A DNA stretch of 64,000 nucleotides from Pseudomonas sp. GM78 (GTDB lineage: Bacteria; Pseudomonadota; Gammaproteobacteria; Pseudomonadales; Pseudomonadaceae). This document shows positions 9,093-18,315 of this stretch, in pieces. The translations under genes and the position numbers were made by a program. The notes under the pieces were generated by a model. It was not told where the DNA came from. It saw only the letters and a list, made by a program, of their open reading frames with translations, and ran no database searches. Position 1 is the first letter of the stretch. The number at the start of each line of letters is the position of its first letter. Location of the stretch: contig NZ_AKJF01000200.1 in assembly GCF_000282475.1 (NCBI RefSeq), forward strand, positions 1-64,000. The letters run 5' to 3'.

Positions 9093-9179
9093 GATCTTCA
9101 GGGGCACAGCGGCATCGACTGCTATGCTGGTTTGACCGTGTTGCATCGACGCCGAGCGCCAGTCAAGAGAGAGCCCGTC

Positions 9180-12053
9180 ATGTCCCAGTTGCCGTCCCTG
9201 AGCCAGTTACGCGACCCCAATGCCTTTCTTCGCCGCCACCTTGGGCCTGACGCCGCCGAGCAACAGGCGATGCTCGACAGCCTCGGCCTCGGTAGCCGGG
9301 TCGAGTTGATCGAGCAGACGGTACCGCCGGGAATCCGCCTGAACCGACCACTCGACCTGCCGCCGGCCCTCGACGAAGAAGCCGCGCTGGCCAAGTTGCG
9401 CGGTTACGCCGAGCAAAACCAGGTCTGGACCAACCTGATCGGCATGGGCTATTACGGCACGCTGACGCCGGCCGTCATATTGCGCAACGTCCTGGAAAAT
9501 CCCGGCTGGTACACCGCGTACACACCCTATCAACCGGAAATCGCCCAGGGCCGGCTGGAAGCGCTGCTGAATTTCCAGCAATTGACCATCGACCTCACGG
9601 GCCTTGAACTGGCCAACGCCTCGCTGCTGGATGAAGCCACTGCGGCGGCGGAAGCCATGGCCCTGGCCAAGCGGGTCGCCAAGTCGAAGAGCAACCTGTT
9701 CTTTGTCGACGAACACTGCCATCCGCAGACCATTTCCGTGGTGCAAACCCGAGCGGAAGGCTTCGGGTTCGAACTGATCGTCGACGCTGTGGATAACTTG
9801 AAACAGCACCAGGTATTTGGTGCGCTGCTGCAATACCCCGACACCCACGGCGAGATCCGTGATTTGCGCCCGCTGATTGATCATCTGCATGCCCAGCAGG
9901 CGCTGGCGTGTGTCGCCACCGATCTGCTGAGCCTCCTGTTGCTCACCCCGCCGGGGGAACTGGGCGCCGACGTGGTGTTCGGCTCATCCCAGCGTTTCGG
10001 CGTGCCCATGGGGTACGGCGGCCCTCACGCAGCGTTTTTCGCCAGTCGTGACGAGTACAAACGGGCGATTCCCGGCCGCATCATCGGCGTGTCGAAAGAC
10101 GCCCGCGGCAACGTTGCCCTGCGCATGGCGCTGCAAACCCGCGAACAGCATATCCGTCGTGAAAAGGCCAACTCGAACATCTGCACCGCGCAAGTGCTGC
10201 TGGCCAACATCGCCAGTTTCTATGCGGTTTATCACGGTCCGGAAGGCCTGAAACGGATTGCCCAGCGCGTGCACCGGCTGACCTGCATCCTTGCCGCGGG
10301 CCTTGAGCGCAAGGGCATTACCCGTCTCAACCAGCACTTCTTCGACACCCTGACCCTGGAGGTCGGTGGCACCCAGACCGCGATCATCGAAAGCGCCCAG
10401 GCTGCGCAGATCAACTTGCGTATTCTGGGGCGTGGGCAATTGGGTCTGAGCCTCGACGAAACCTCTGACGAAACCACAGTAACGAAACTGTTCGACCTGT
10501 TCCTGGGGTCTGATCATGGGCTCAACGTCGACGAACTGGACGCTGAAACCCTGGCTGGCGGTATTCCCGACACGCTGGCGCGGACCTCGCCCTATCTGCG
10601 CCACCCGGTGTTCAATGCCCACCACAGCGAAACCGAGATGCTGCGCTACCTCAAGCAACTGGAAAACAAGGATCTGGCGCTCAACCAATCGATGATCCCG
10701 CTGGGCTCGTGCACCATGAAGCTCAACGCCACCAGCGAGATGATCCCGATTACCTGGCCGCAGTTCGCCAACCTGCATCCATTTGCACCCAGGGAACAGG
10801 CCCTCGGTTACACCTTGATGATCGAGGAACTGGAGCGCTGGCTCTGCGCGATTACCGGTTTCGATGCGATCTGCATGCAGCCCAACTCCGGGGCCCAGGG
10901 CGAATACGCCGGGCTGCTGGCGATCCGCAAATACCATGAGAGCCGCCAGCAGGGCGGGCGGGATATCTGCCTGATTCCTTCGTCGGCCCACGGCACCAAC
11001 CCGGCCTCGGCACAGATGGCCGGGATGCGCGTGGTGATTGTCGAGTGCGACGAGGCGGGCAACGTCGATCTGGAGGACCTGAAAGACAAGGCCGCCCAGG
11101 CCGGGGATAAACTGGCCTGCCTGATGGCGACGTATCCGTCGACCCATGGCGTGTACGAGGAAGGCATCAGCGAAATCTGTGAAGTTGTCCACAGCCATGG
11201 CGGCCAGGTGTACATGGACGGCGCCAACCTCAATGCCCAGGTTGGGCTGGCGCGCCCGGCGGACATCGGCGCCGATGTGTCACACATGAACCTGCACAAG
11301 ACTTTCTGCATTCCCCATGGCGGCGGTGGACCGGGCATGGGGCCGATTGGCGTGCGCGCCCACCTGGCGCCGTTCGTTGCCAATCATCCTGTCGTGCCTA
11401 TCGATGGGCCGCAGCCACAGAATGGCGCGGTCAGCGCAGCGCCCTGGGGCAGTGCAAGCATTCTGCCGATCAGCTGGATGTACATCGCCATGATGGGGCC
11501 GCAATTGGCCGACGCCAGTGAAGTGGCGATCCTGGCGGCCAATTACCTGGCACGGCACCTGTCCGGCGCGTTTCCAGTGCTCTACACCGGTCGCAACGAG
11601 CGGGTGGCCCACGAATGCATTCTCGACCTGCGACCCCTCAAGGCGATGACCGGCATCAGCGAAGAAGACGTTGCCAAGCGTCTGATGGACTATGGCTTCC
11701 ATGCCCCGACCATGTCGTTCCCGGTGCCGGGGACGTTGATGGTCGAGCCCACCGAAAGTGAATCGAAGGCAGAGCTGGACCGCTTTATCGGAGCGATGCT
11801 GAGCATCCGCGCGGAAATTACCGAGGTGCAGAACGGCAACTGGCCGGCCGAGGACAACCCGTTGAAGCGCGCGCCGCATACGCTGGCGGACATCACTGGC
11901 GTGTGGGAACGGCCTTACAGCATCGTGCAGGCGGTCACGCCGGATGCGCATACCAAGGCGCATAAGTATTGGCCGGCGGTGAACCGGGTGGACAATGTGT
12001 ATGGGGACCGGAATCTGTTTTGTGCGTGTGTGCCGCTGGACGAATACCGCTGA
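9180..12053 (+). CDS. gcvP: Glycine dehydrogenase (decarboxylating), P protein
   Basis: Pyridoxal-phosphate enzyme of 957 residues that decarboxylates glycine and loads aminomethyl onto lipoyl-GcvH. The PLP lysine is K707 in NLHKTF, followed by the glycine-rich [12 protein letters not shown]. The ATG at 9180 is preferred to a GTG 48 bp upstream because AAGAGAGAG precedes it by 7 bp and the protein then begins [16 protein letters not shown], as expected. It is the third gene of the cluster, 215 bp after gcvH behind a terminator and a repeat, so it may need its own promoter or read-through. Confidence 0.96.
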   Translation: MSQLPSLSQLRDPNAFLRRHLGPDAAEQQAMLDSLGLGSRVELIEQTVPPGIRLNRPLDLPPALDEEAALAKLRGYAEQNQVWTNLIGMGYYGTLTPAVILRNVLENPGWYTAYTPYQPEIAQGRLEALLNFQQLTIDLTGLELANASLLDEATAAAEAMALAKRVAKSKSNLFFVDEHCHPQTISVVQTRAEGFGFELIVDAVDNLKQHQVFGALLQYPDTHGEIRDLRPLIDHLHAQQALACVATDLLSLLLLTPPGELGADVVFGSSQRFGVPMGYGGPHAAFFASRDEYKRAIPGRIIGVSKDARGNVALRMALQTREQHIRREKANSNICTAQVLLANIASFYAVYHGPEGLKRIAQRVHRLTCILAAGLERKGITRLNQHFFDTLTLEVGGTQTAIIESAQAAQINLRILGRGQLGLSLDETSDETTVTKLFDLFLGSDHGLNVDELDAETLAGGIPDTLARTSPYLRHPVFNAHHSETEMLRYLKQLENKDLALNQSMIPLGSCTMKLNATSEMIPITWPQFANLHPFAPREQALGYTLMIEELERWLCAITGFDAICMQPNSGAQGEYAGLLAIRKYHESRQQGGRDICLIPSSAHGTNPASAQMAGMRVVIVECDEAGNVDLEDLKDKAAQAGDKLACLMATYPSTHGVYEEGISEICEVVHSHGGQVYMDGANLNAQVGLARPADIGADVSHMNLHKTFCIPHGGGGPGMGPIGVRAHLAPFVANHPVVPIDGPQPQNGAVSAAPWGSASILPISWMYIAMMGPQLADASEVAILAANYLARHLSGAFPVLYTGRNERVAHECILDLRPLKAMTGISEEDVAKRLMDYGFHAPTMSFPVPGTLMVEPTESESKAELDRFIGAMLSIRAEITEVQNGNWPAEDNPLKRAPHTLADITGVWERPYSIVQAVTPDAHTKAHKYWPAVNRVDNVYGDRNLFCACVPLDEYR

Positions 12054-12062
12054 ACAACGCAC

Positions 12063-12140
12063 GCCCCTGTAGGAGCAAGGCTTGCCCGCGATGGCGCCAT
12101 CGAGATCGCCATCGCGGGCAAGCCTTGCTCCTACAGGGGC
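12063..12140. repeat. REPIN with perfect 34-bp arms
   Basis: Arms at 12063-12096 and 12107-12140 are exact reverse complements over all 34 bp around a 10-bp centre. Each arm contains a REP core (GGCTTGCCCGCGATGGCG). This is the most perfect palindrome in the window and follows gcvP. Confidence 0.9.
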
Positions 12141-12152
12141 GGTGTTGTTCAT

Positions 12153-12183
12153 AAAAAAATGCCGCTCATGTGAGCGGCATTTT
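12153..12183. terminator. Bidirectional intrinsic terminator between gcvP and the DUF2388 gene
   Basis: ATGCCGCTCA and TGAGCGGCAT form a 10-bp stem, with seven A on the left and TTTT on the right. It can therefore stop transcription from gcvP (+) and from the convergent DUF2388 gene (-). Confidence 0.87.
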
Positions 12184-12197
12184 CGTATCGGCAAGAA

Positions 12198-12515
12198 TTA
12201 CTCCGAAGCCACGGCGTTCTTCGCCAGGATCGCATTCGCCAGTTCCATATCCGTGGCCTGCAGCCCCGGGTTGTCGGCGCGGACTTTCTGCATCGCCGCT
12301 TCCAGGTACGGACCGCGGATGCCGCCGTCACTGGCGACGAAGCTGCTGGCATCGTCCTGGGCAGCGATGATCATCTTGTTGTCCTTGAACGTCAGGTAGG
12401 TCGAACCGGTGGTTGCACCGGAGGTAAGGACGTTACGCCAAAAGCTATCAGCCATCGCCGAGCCGACAGGCAAGGACAACAAGGCGATGGTAGCGACAGC
12501 AACTTTGAAACGCAT
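12198..12515 (-). CDS. Secreted/periplasmic DUF2388 family protein
   Basis: A 105-residue product with a clear signal peptide ending VGSAMA, then DSFWRNVLTSGATTGSTYLT, which I recognise as the start of the DUF2388 family that is common in pseudomonads. The start is the ATG at 12515, preceded by GGAGT; a longer reading adds 17 non-conserved residues. It has no cysteine and a helical C-terminus. Function is unknown. It lies between the gcvP terminator and an orphan secretion-type ATPase on the same strand, 71 bp apart, but nothing links the two functionally. Confidence 0.82.
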   Translation of the reverse strand: MRFKVAVATIALLSLPVGSAMADSFWRNVLTSGATTGSTYLTFKDNKMIIAAQDDASSFVASDGGIRGPYLEAAMQKVRADNPGLQATDMELANAILAKNAVASE

Positions 12516-12586
12516 GATGGGTGACTCCACTGATTTAACTGCGATGTTGGATTGTCCGCCCCCCATCGAGTTCCATAACGGCCCAC

Positions 12587-14371
12587 CTACTTCTGCTCGC
12601 TCTGCGGCGTCACCCGCAACACCTCCTCAATCGTCGTCAAACCCGCCGCCACTTTCTGTGCTCCCGACAGTCGCAGGCTACGCATGCCTTCCTTGAACGC
12701 TTGGCGCCGCACGGCCAGCAAGTCGGTGTCGGGATTGATCAGCGCCTTCAGGCCGTCGCTCAACTGCATGATTTCGTACACCCCGGCACGACCGTGGTAG
12801 CCGGTATCGCGGCATTCCAGGCAGCCAATGGCGCGTTGGGCGTTGCCAGGCAGCGGCGCTTGCCAGGGCCGGGTCAGGGTTTGCCAGTCTTCCTCGCCCA
12901 AGGCTTGCGGGGCCTTGCAGTGTGGGCACAGGGTACGCACCAGGCGTTGGGCCATCACGCCGAGCACGGTGGCCTTGATCAGGTAATGCGGCACGCCGAG
13001 TTCCAGCAGGCGGCTGATGGCGCTGGGCGCATCGTTGGTGTGCAGCGTCGACAACACCAGGTGCCCGGTGAGGGCGGCCTGGATGGCCATCTCGGCGGTT
13101 TCCAGGTCGCGGATCTCGCCGATCATGATGATGTCCGGGTCTTGCCGCATCAGCGCCCGAACCCCGGCGGCGAAGGTCAGGTCGATGTTGTGCTGGACCT
13201 GCATCTGGTTGAACGCCGGCTCGACCATTTCTATCGGGTCTTCGATGGTGCAGAGGTTGACCTGGGGCGTCGCCAGTTTTTTCAGCGTGGTGTAGAGCGT
13301 GGTGGTCTTGCCCGACCCGGTCGGCCCGGTGACCAGGATGATGCCATTGGGCTGGCGGGTCATGTCCTGCCAGCGCCGCAGGTCGTCGGCGGAAAAACCC
13401 AACTGGTCGAAATCCTTGAGCAGCACCTCCGGGTCAAAGATCCGCATGACCATTTTTTCACCGAAGGCGGTGGGCAAGGTCGAGAGCCGCAACTCGACTT
13501 CACCGCCCTCCGGGGTCTTGGTTTTCACCCGGCCGTCCTGGGGTTTGCGTTTCTCCGCGACGTTCATTCGCCCCAGGCTTTTGAGGCGACTGACGATGGC
13601 CATGGTCACCTGTGGCGGGAATTGGTAGACGTTGTGCAGCACGCCGTCGATGCGAAAGCGCACCGTGCCCTGTTCGCGCCGGGGCTCGATGTGGATATCG
13701 CTGGCGCGCTGCTGGAAGGCGTACTGGAACAGCCAGTCGACGATGTTGACGATGTGCGCGTCGTTGGCGTCGGGCTCCTGATCGCTGGCGCCGAGGTTGA
13801 GCAACTGCTCGAAGTTGCCCAGGGTACTGACCTGTTGATCGGCATTGCTCGCGCCACTGACCGATTTGGCCAGGCGGAAGAACTCCACGCTGAAACGCTG
13901 GATGTCCACCGGGTTGGCCACCACGCGCTTGATCGGCAGCTTCAGCACGTGGGTCAGGTCGGCTTCCCAGCCAGTGACGTAAGGCTGGGCGCTGGCGATG
14001 GTCACTGCGTCGCGATCGACCGACACCGCGAGGATCTTGTGACGCTGGGCAAAGGCGTAGGACATCAGCGGGGTCACCGCCGCGACGTTGATTTTCAGCG
14101 GATCGATACGCAGGTAAGGCTGGCCGGCTTGCTGGGACAGCCACAGGGTCAGGCTTTCAAGGTCGAGGTGCTTGCCGGGACGGCTGAGGTCGTCCAGGTG
14201 TTGGCTGGCGATGAACTCCAGCGGGTGCATCTGGCCATTGGCGGCGTGACGGCGTCGGGCGTTCAGCGCCTGTTCGGCCGAGTCCTGGCTGACAAAGCCC
14301 TGGGCAACCAGTTCACGCAGCACATCATTGAGGTCCAGCCAGCGGTCCTGAAAGGCGATTTGAACGGACAT
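12587..14371 (-). CDS. GspE/PilB-family secretion ATPase (orphan)
   Basis: The 594-residue product has an N-terminal helical region resembling the MshEN/T2SSE-N domain (about 10-160), then a hexameric ATPase core with Walker A GPTGSGKT (K355), a Walker B region DPDIIMIGEIRD, and a zinc tetracysteine segment LCPHCK...CLECRDTGYHGR. Proteins of this family power type II secretion or type IV pilus assembly. No gspF, gspG or pil gene is adjacent. The start at 14371 begins MSVQIAFQDRWLDL; a 21-residue upstream extension has no family match. I recall a gene of this type at the same place in P. aeruginosa (PA5210). Confidence 0.88.
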   Translation of the reverse strand: MSVQIAFQDRWLDLNDVLRELVAQGFVSQDSAEQALNARRRHAANGQMHPLEFIASQHLDDLSRPGKHLDLESLTLWLSQQAGQPYLRIDPLKINVAAVTPLMSYAFAQRHKILAVSVDRDAVTIASAQPYVTGWEADLTHVLKLPIKRVVANPVDIQRFSVEFFRLAKSVSGASNADQQVSTLGNFEQLLNLGASDQEPDANDAHIVNIVDWLFQYAFQQRASDIHIEPRREQGTVRFRIDGVLHNVYQFPPQVTMAIVSRLKSLGRMNVAEKRKPQDGRVKTKTPEGGEVELRLSTLPTAFGEKMVMRIFDPEVLLKDFDQLGFSADDLRRWQDMTRQPNGIILVTGPTGSGKTTTLYTTLKKLATPQVNLCTIEDPIEMVEPAFNQMQVQHNIDLTFAAGVRALMRQDPDIIMIGEIRDLETAEMAIQAALTGHLVLSTLHTNDAPSAISRLLELGVPHYLIKATVLGVMAQRLVRTLCPHCKAPQALGEEDWQTLTRPWQAPLPGNAQRAIGCLECRDTGYHGRAGVYEIMQLSDGLKALINPDTDLLAVRRQAFKEGMRSLRLSGAQKVAAGLTTIEEVLRVTPQSEQK

Positions 14372-14461
14372 GCGGGCTCCTTTTGAACGACAGTGCGCAA
14401 AGGATAGCCGTGACCCCGCAGGCCGTTGGGCCACTACCCGACGAAGCCGTATCGGGGTTTT

Positions 14462-14800
14462 TCAGCCCGCCGCCAGTGCCGTTTCGGCCCAGGCAACATC
14501 AGCGGTTTGCAGGTCGACCGAGCACACGCTGATCAGGTTTCGAAGTTTTTCCGCAATCACCTGGGCGCGATGCCAGCTCAATCCGTCGATGACGACATCG
14601 ATGGCCAGCAAGTCGTCCCGGCGCTGCACATTCACCTGTTGCGGTGTCAGGAACTGCAGGGCGAACAGGTTGAGCGCGCGGCACAGCAGGTCCGGTTCGG
14701 CTTCGGCGAGCAATTGGTAGTGAACGCGGCAATGGGCGTTGCCGGCATTCCAGGCATCGGCGCGGGTGGGCGAGGTATTGACGGCTTCCAGGTAGGGCAT
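14462..14800 (-). CDS. Uncharacterised small protein, possible ACT-like fold
   Basis: A 112-residue cytosolic protein without signal or membrane segments. Residues about 25-95 alternate strand and helix in a beta-alpha-beta-beta-alpha-beta order (CRVHYQLLAE, then DLLCRALNLFALQ, VNVQRRDDLLAIDVVIDG, AQVIAEKLRNLI, SVCSVDL), as in ACT regulatory domains. This is a pattern judgement, not a match. It is transcribed divergently from an Lrp/AsnC regulator across 126 bp, and that family's effector domain is also ACT-related, so the two may share a ligand or a promoter. The exact function is not recognised. Confidence 0.65.
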   Translation of the reverse strand: MPYLEAVNTSPTRADAWNAGNAHCRVHYQLLAEAEPDLLCRALNLFALQFLTPQQVNVQRRDDLLAIDVVIDGLSWHRAQVIAEKLRNLISVCSVDLQTADVAWAETALAAG

Positions 14801-14926
14801 GTTCGGTCTCCAGACTGATTGGAGAAATTTTTACATTCGGTGGCGGGTATTTCTTATCTATGATTAGCCGTATTACAGGTCTGGCGAATCGCGTAATTCA
14901 CAGGATTATCATTTTAAGGTTTTTTT

Positions 14927-15391
14927 ATGCACAGCGAGCTGGACAGCTACGACCGCAGGATTCTCGCCTTGCTGCAGGAGGATGCTTCGCTCTCGAGCGC
15001 GCAGATCGCCGAACAGGTAGGGCTTTCGCAGTCGCCTTGCTGGCGGAGGATTCAGCGGATGAAAGAGGAGGGGATCATTCGCGGCCAGGTCACCTTGCTC
15101 GACCGCAAGAAAATCGGCCTGAACACGCAGATTTTCGCCCAGGTAAAACTCAACGCCCATGGCCGTTCGAACTTCACCGAGTTCACCGAGGCGATTCGAG
15201 GTTTTCCCGAGGTGCTGGAGTGTTACGTGCTGATGGGGGCGGTGGATTTCATGCTGCGGATCGTCGCGGCGGACATCGAGGCGTATGAGCGGTTTTTCTT
15301 CGAGAAGCTGTCGCTGGTGCCGGGGATTCAGGAAGTGAACTCGATCGTGGCGTTGTCGGAGATCAAGTCGACCACCAGTTTGCCGGTCTGA
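14927..15391 (+). CDS. Lrp/AsnC family transcriptional regulator
   Basis: The 154-residue product has an N-terminal winged helix-turn-helix (LDSYDRRILALLQEDASLSS, then QIAEQVGLSQSPCWRRIQRM) and a C-terminal RAM effector domain (about 70-145). It should bind DNA as an oligomer and respond to an amino acid. Length and the LSQSPCWRRI recognition helix are typical. It is divergent from the small ACT-like gene and followed by a REP pair. The regulated genes cannot be read from the sequence, though autoregulation through the AT-rich 126-bp gap is likely. Confidence 0.93.
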   Translation: MHSELDSYDRRILALLQEDASLSSAQIAEQVGLSQSPCWRRIQRMKEEGIIRGQVTLLDRKKIGLNTQIFAQVKLNAHGRSNFTEFTEAIRGFPEVLECYVLMGAVDFMLRIVAADIEAYERFFFEKLSLVPGIQEVNSIVALSEIKSTTSLPV

Positions 15392-15404
15392 AATTTTGCA
15401 GGCC

Positions 15405-15484
15405 TCATCGCCAGCAGGCTGGCTCCCACATTGGTTTTGTGTACGCCACAAATCCCCTGTGGGAGCCAGCCTGCTGGCGATGGC
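15405..15484. repeat. REP/REPIN inverted pair (GCCAGCAGGCTGGC type)
   Basis: Inverted copies of ATCGCCAGCAGGCTGGCTCC flank a central spacer, between convergent Lrp and CYTH-CHAD genes. The same stem subtype occurs at 43459-43542 and on the left arm only at 47723-47794. Confidence 0.87.
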
Positions 15485-15488
15485 GGTA

Positions 15489-16856
15489 TTACAGACGCAG
15501 AAGCATCTTCCAGGCACGATTCTGATAAACCGCGATCGCCTGTTGCTTGCGCGCATCCAGGATTTCGTCGGAGATCGGTTCGTTGGCCAGTTGCGCCAGC
15601 TTGTTCAGCTCGCCGTAGAGGCGATCCATTTCCGGGATCTCCAGCACGTTGCGCGCGTGGTGCAGCCAAACCTGGATGCGCTCGATGCGCGGCAGTTGCT
15701 CGGCCAGGTCTTCCGGCTGTTGCTGGTAACGCTGCAATTGCAGCGAGGTGGCTTCTTCGCCCAGCAGGCGTGGCAGCCAGCTGCCCAATTGCGCGGCGCC
15801 CTGGCGATTGCCGCGGGTGTTGCGCTCGGCGGTCCAGGTGCGGGCCAGCAACCAGCGCGAGGTGTTCAGGGAGAACAGGCCCCAGCGCGGGTCTTCGAGT
15901 TCTTCGAGGAACTGCTCCGGTGCGGCTTTGCGAACGTCTTCATCGTCCAGGCCGGCCTGTACCAGCGGGCGCCAGTCTTCCAGCAAGGCGTCGAGCGCGA
16001 CACGCAAATCGTGGGTCGACTGACGCGGTGCGGCTTGACCAAGGCTGCTGATCAGCGCGCGCATTTCAGCCAGGTTCTCGACCCAGTCCTGCAACAGGCG
16101 CCAGTGGCCATTGAAACGATACTGCTCTGCCAGGCGCTGGCTGCTGCCCAGCAAATGCCAGCTCAGTGCGGCGAACGCATCGTCCAGCGGCGTTTCGGCG
16201 CTGATCTGCGGTGTCGGCAGGCTCAACGAGTAGCTGTGGGCGTCGTACAGGCGATAGCCACGTTCGGCCTTGCTGATATCGCATGGCATCAGCGCCAGTT
16301 TTTCAGCCAGTTCGGCGGCCAGTTCCAGCAGCGCGGCGGGTTCGCCTTCGCGCAATTCCAGTTCCAGTTCGCAGATTTCTTCTTTCTGCTTGCCGACTAC
16401 CACGTGGCCCAGGTCCAGTGCCGCCTCGATGACGACTTTGGACTTGCCGCGGCCCCAGGCGATTTCCGCGCGCTCGCGGACGAAATCGGTGGTGAAGATG
16501 GCTTTCAGGGTTTTCTTGTCCAGTTCAGCCAGCTCTTCGGGCCAGCATTCGCCGTCGAGTTTTTTCAGGTCGAGCTTGGCTTTGGGCAGGTTCCAGTCGT
16601 ACTCGTTACGTACGGACAGGCCAGCGACGCTTTGGCCGCGGGTCTTGAGGGTCTGAATCACTTCTTCGCCGTCCTTGCGCAGGCGCAGGGCGACTTTGGC
16701 CCGGGCCAGGTCACGCTCGGGGGTGTCGAAGTATTGATTCATCAACTCACGGCGTTCCCAGCCACTTTTGTTGCGTTTTTTCAGTAACGGGTGCTCGCGC
16801 AGGGCGGCGAGGGTTTCGCGGCTGACGCGGAGCTTGATTTCAGTTTCTTTCTGCAT
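15489..16856 (-). CDS. CYTH-CHAD domain protein, probable inorganic triphosphatase
   Basis: The 455-residue product begins MQKETEIKLRVS, which includes the diagnostic EIKLRV-type ExExK motif of the CYTH triphosphate tunnel fold (about 1-200). A helical CHAD domain with conserved histidines, such as STHDLRVALDALLEDWRP, follows (about 240-450). E. coli YgiF has the same architecture and hydrolyses inorganic triphosphate. CHAD domains are linked to polyphosphate. The start at 16856 is chosen because the motif must be N-terminal; 37 further upstream codons are non-conserved. It ends 5 bp from a REPIN. Confidence 0.88.
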   Translation of the reverse strand: MQKETEIKLRVSRETLAALREHPLLKKRNKSGWERRELMNQYFDTPERDLARAKVALRLRKDGEEVIQTLKTRGQSVAGLSVRNEYDWNLPKAKLDLKKLDGECWPEELAELDKKTLKAIFTTDFVRERAEIAWGRGKSKVVIEAALDLGHVVVGKQKEEICELELELREGEPAALLELAAELAEKLALMPCDISKAERGYRLYDAHSYSLSLPTPQISAETPLDDAFAALSWHLLGSSQRLAEQYRFNGHWRLLQDWVENLAEMRALISSLGQAAPRQSTHDLRVALDALLEDWRPLVQAGLDDEDVRKAAPEQFLEELEDPRWGLFSLNTSRWLLARTWTAERNTRGNRQGAAQLGSWLPRLLGEEATSLQLQRYQQQPEDLAEQLPRIERIQVWLHHARNVLEIPEMDRLYGELNKLAQLANEPISDEILDARKQQAIAVYQNRAWKMLLRL

Positions 16857-17012
16857 GGCCGGAAAATCCAGGATCGGGAGCGCAGCCGGGGGAATTGGTG
16901 GCTGCCAAGGTCGTGCAGTGTACAGGACTCGACCTGCCTTCGCCGTGCGACGGTTTATTCCTGTCACCGGATGGCTCTATGATGGACTTCAATTCGGGAG
17001 TTGGAGTCAGCG

Positions 17013-18173
17013 ATGCCTTTGCCGTCCATGAAAGATCAGTTCGCTGCGCTGATCGCTGCGCCGTCCGTCAGTTGCACCCAGCCAAGCCTCGATCAATCCA
17101 ATCGTCCGGTGATCGACCTGCTGGCCGCCTGGCTCGGCGACCTGGGCTTTGCCTGCGACATCCAGCAGGTCAGCCCCGGCAAATTCAACTTGCTGGCCAG
17201 TTTCGGCAGTGGCCCCGGCGGGCTCGTGCTGGCCGGTCACAGTGATACGGTGCCGTTCGATGGCGCGTTGTGGCAGACCGATCCCCTGAAGCTGACGGAG
17301 GTCGACGGGCGCTGGGTCGGCCTGGGCAGTTGCGACATGAAGGGCTTTTTCGCCCTGGCCATCGAAGCCGTCAGGCCGCTGCTCGACCAACCGTTCAAGC
17401 AGCCGCTGCTGATCCTGGCCACCTGCGATGAAGAAAGCTCGATGTCCGGCGCCCGGGCGCTGGCCCAGGCAGGAAGGCCGCTGGGGCGTGCGGCGGTGAT
17501 CGGCGAGCCGACCGGGCTGAAGCCGATCCGCATGCACAAAGGCATCATGATGGAGCGCATCGATATCCTCGGGCAGAGCGGCCACTCCTCGGACCCGCGC
17601 CTGGGCCACAGTGCGCTCGAAGCCATGCACGACGCCATCGGTGAACTGCGCGGCCTGCGCTTGTTGTGGCAGCGCGAATTCCGTAATCCGCAGTTCAGTG
17701 TGCCGATGCCGACCATGAACTTCGGCTGCATCCATGGGGGCGACAATCCCAACCGCATCTGCGGGCAGTGTTCCCTGGAGTTCGATCTGCGGCCGTTGCC
17801 GGGTATGGACCCCAAGGTACTGCGCGCCGAGATTTTGCAGAAGCTCAGGCCGATTGCCGAGCGGCATCAGGTCAAGATCGATTACGCCCCCCTGTTCGCC
17901 GAAGTGCCGCCTTTCGAGCAGGCTGAGGATGCAGAACTGGTGCGCATCGCCGAAAAGCTCACCGGCCATGCCGCCGAAGCAGTGGCATTCGGCACCGAAG
18001 CGCCTTATCTTCAGCAACTTGGCTGCGAAACACTGGTGCTCGGACCGGGCGATATCGCCTGCGCCCACCAACCGGGGGAATTCCTCGAAATGTCACGTTT
18101 GCAGCCTACGGTGCATCTATTACGACAGTTGATTGAACATTACTGCCTGACGCCGGCCCAAACGCAGGTGTGA
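17013..18173 (+). CDS. argE: Acetylornithine deacetylase
   Basis: Zinc-dependent M20-family amidohydrolase of 386 residues that converts N-acetylornithine to ornithine in arginine synthesis. Metal and catalytic residues are visible: H76 and D78 in AGHSDTVPFD, D108 in GSCDMKGF, and E140/E141 in CDEESSM. The ATG at 17013 with GGAG 6 bp upstream is preferred to a TTG 12 bp earlier. It is followed after 142 bp by argA, the committing enzyme of the pathway, with a possible leader peptide in the gap. Pseudomonads also use the recycling route (ArgJ), so ArgE may be auxiliary. Confidence 0.93.
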   Translation: MPLPSMKDQFAALIAAPSVSCTQPSLDQSNRPVIDLLAAWLGDLGFACDIQQVSPGKFNLLASFGSGPGGLVLAGHSDTVPFDGALWQTDPLKLTEVDGRWVGLGSCDMKGFFALAIEAVRPLLDQPFKQPLLILATCDEESSMSGARALAQAGRPLGRAAVIGEPTGLKPIRMHKGIMMERIDILGQSGHSSDPRLGHSALEAMHDAIGELRGLRLLWQREFRNPQFSVPMPTMNFGCIHGGDNPNRICGQCSLEFDLRPLPGMDPKVLRAEILQKLRPIAERHQVKIDYAPLFAEVPPFEQAEDAELVRIAEKLTGHAAEAVAFGTEAPYLQQLGCETLVLGPGDIACAHQPGEFLEMSRLQPTVHLLRQLIEHYCLTPAQTQV

Positions 18174-18205
18174 TGTATAAATTGCCGATGTCCCAACCCG
18201 TATTC

Positions 18206-18247
18206 ATGAGGAGAGCGCGCGTGTCGCCAAGCCTGTTCCGACGATAA
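18206..18247 (+). promoter_or_regulatory. Candidate argA leader peptide ending in two arginine codons
   Basis: The GTG at 18221 has a good ribosome site (AGGAG at 18209-18213, 7 bp before it) and encodes M-S-P-S-L-F-R-R-stop, ending CGA CGA TAA at 18247. The same frame is open from an ATG at 18206, giving 13 residues with five arginines written AGG, AGA, CGC, CGA, CGA. A T6 run follows at about 18281 and argA begins 68 bp after the stop. Rare arginine codons before argA suggest arginine-sensitive translation. No convincing terminator stem was found, so the mechanism is open. Confidence 0.4.
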
Positions 18248-18315
18248 CCATCAGCCCGCTGTGCGTTTTCTGTTCCGCCCTTTTTTCGGCTGCTATTTAT
18301 TACAGGCCCAGGTTC

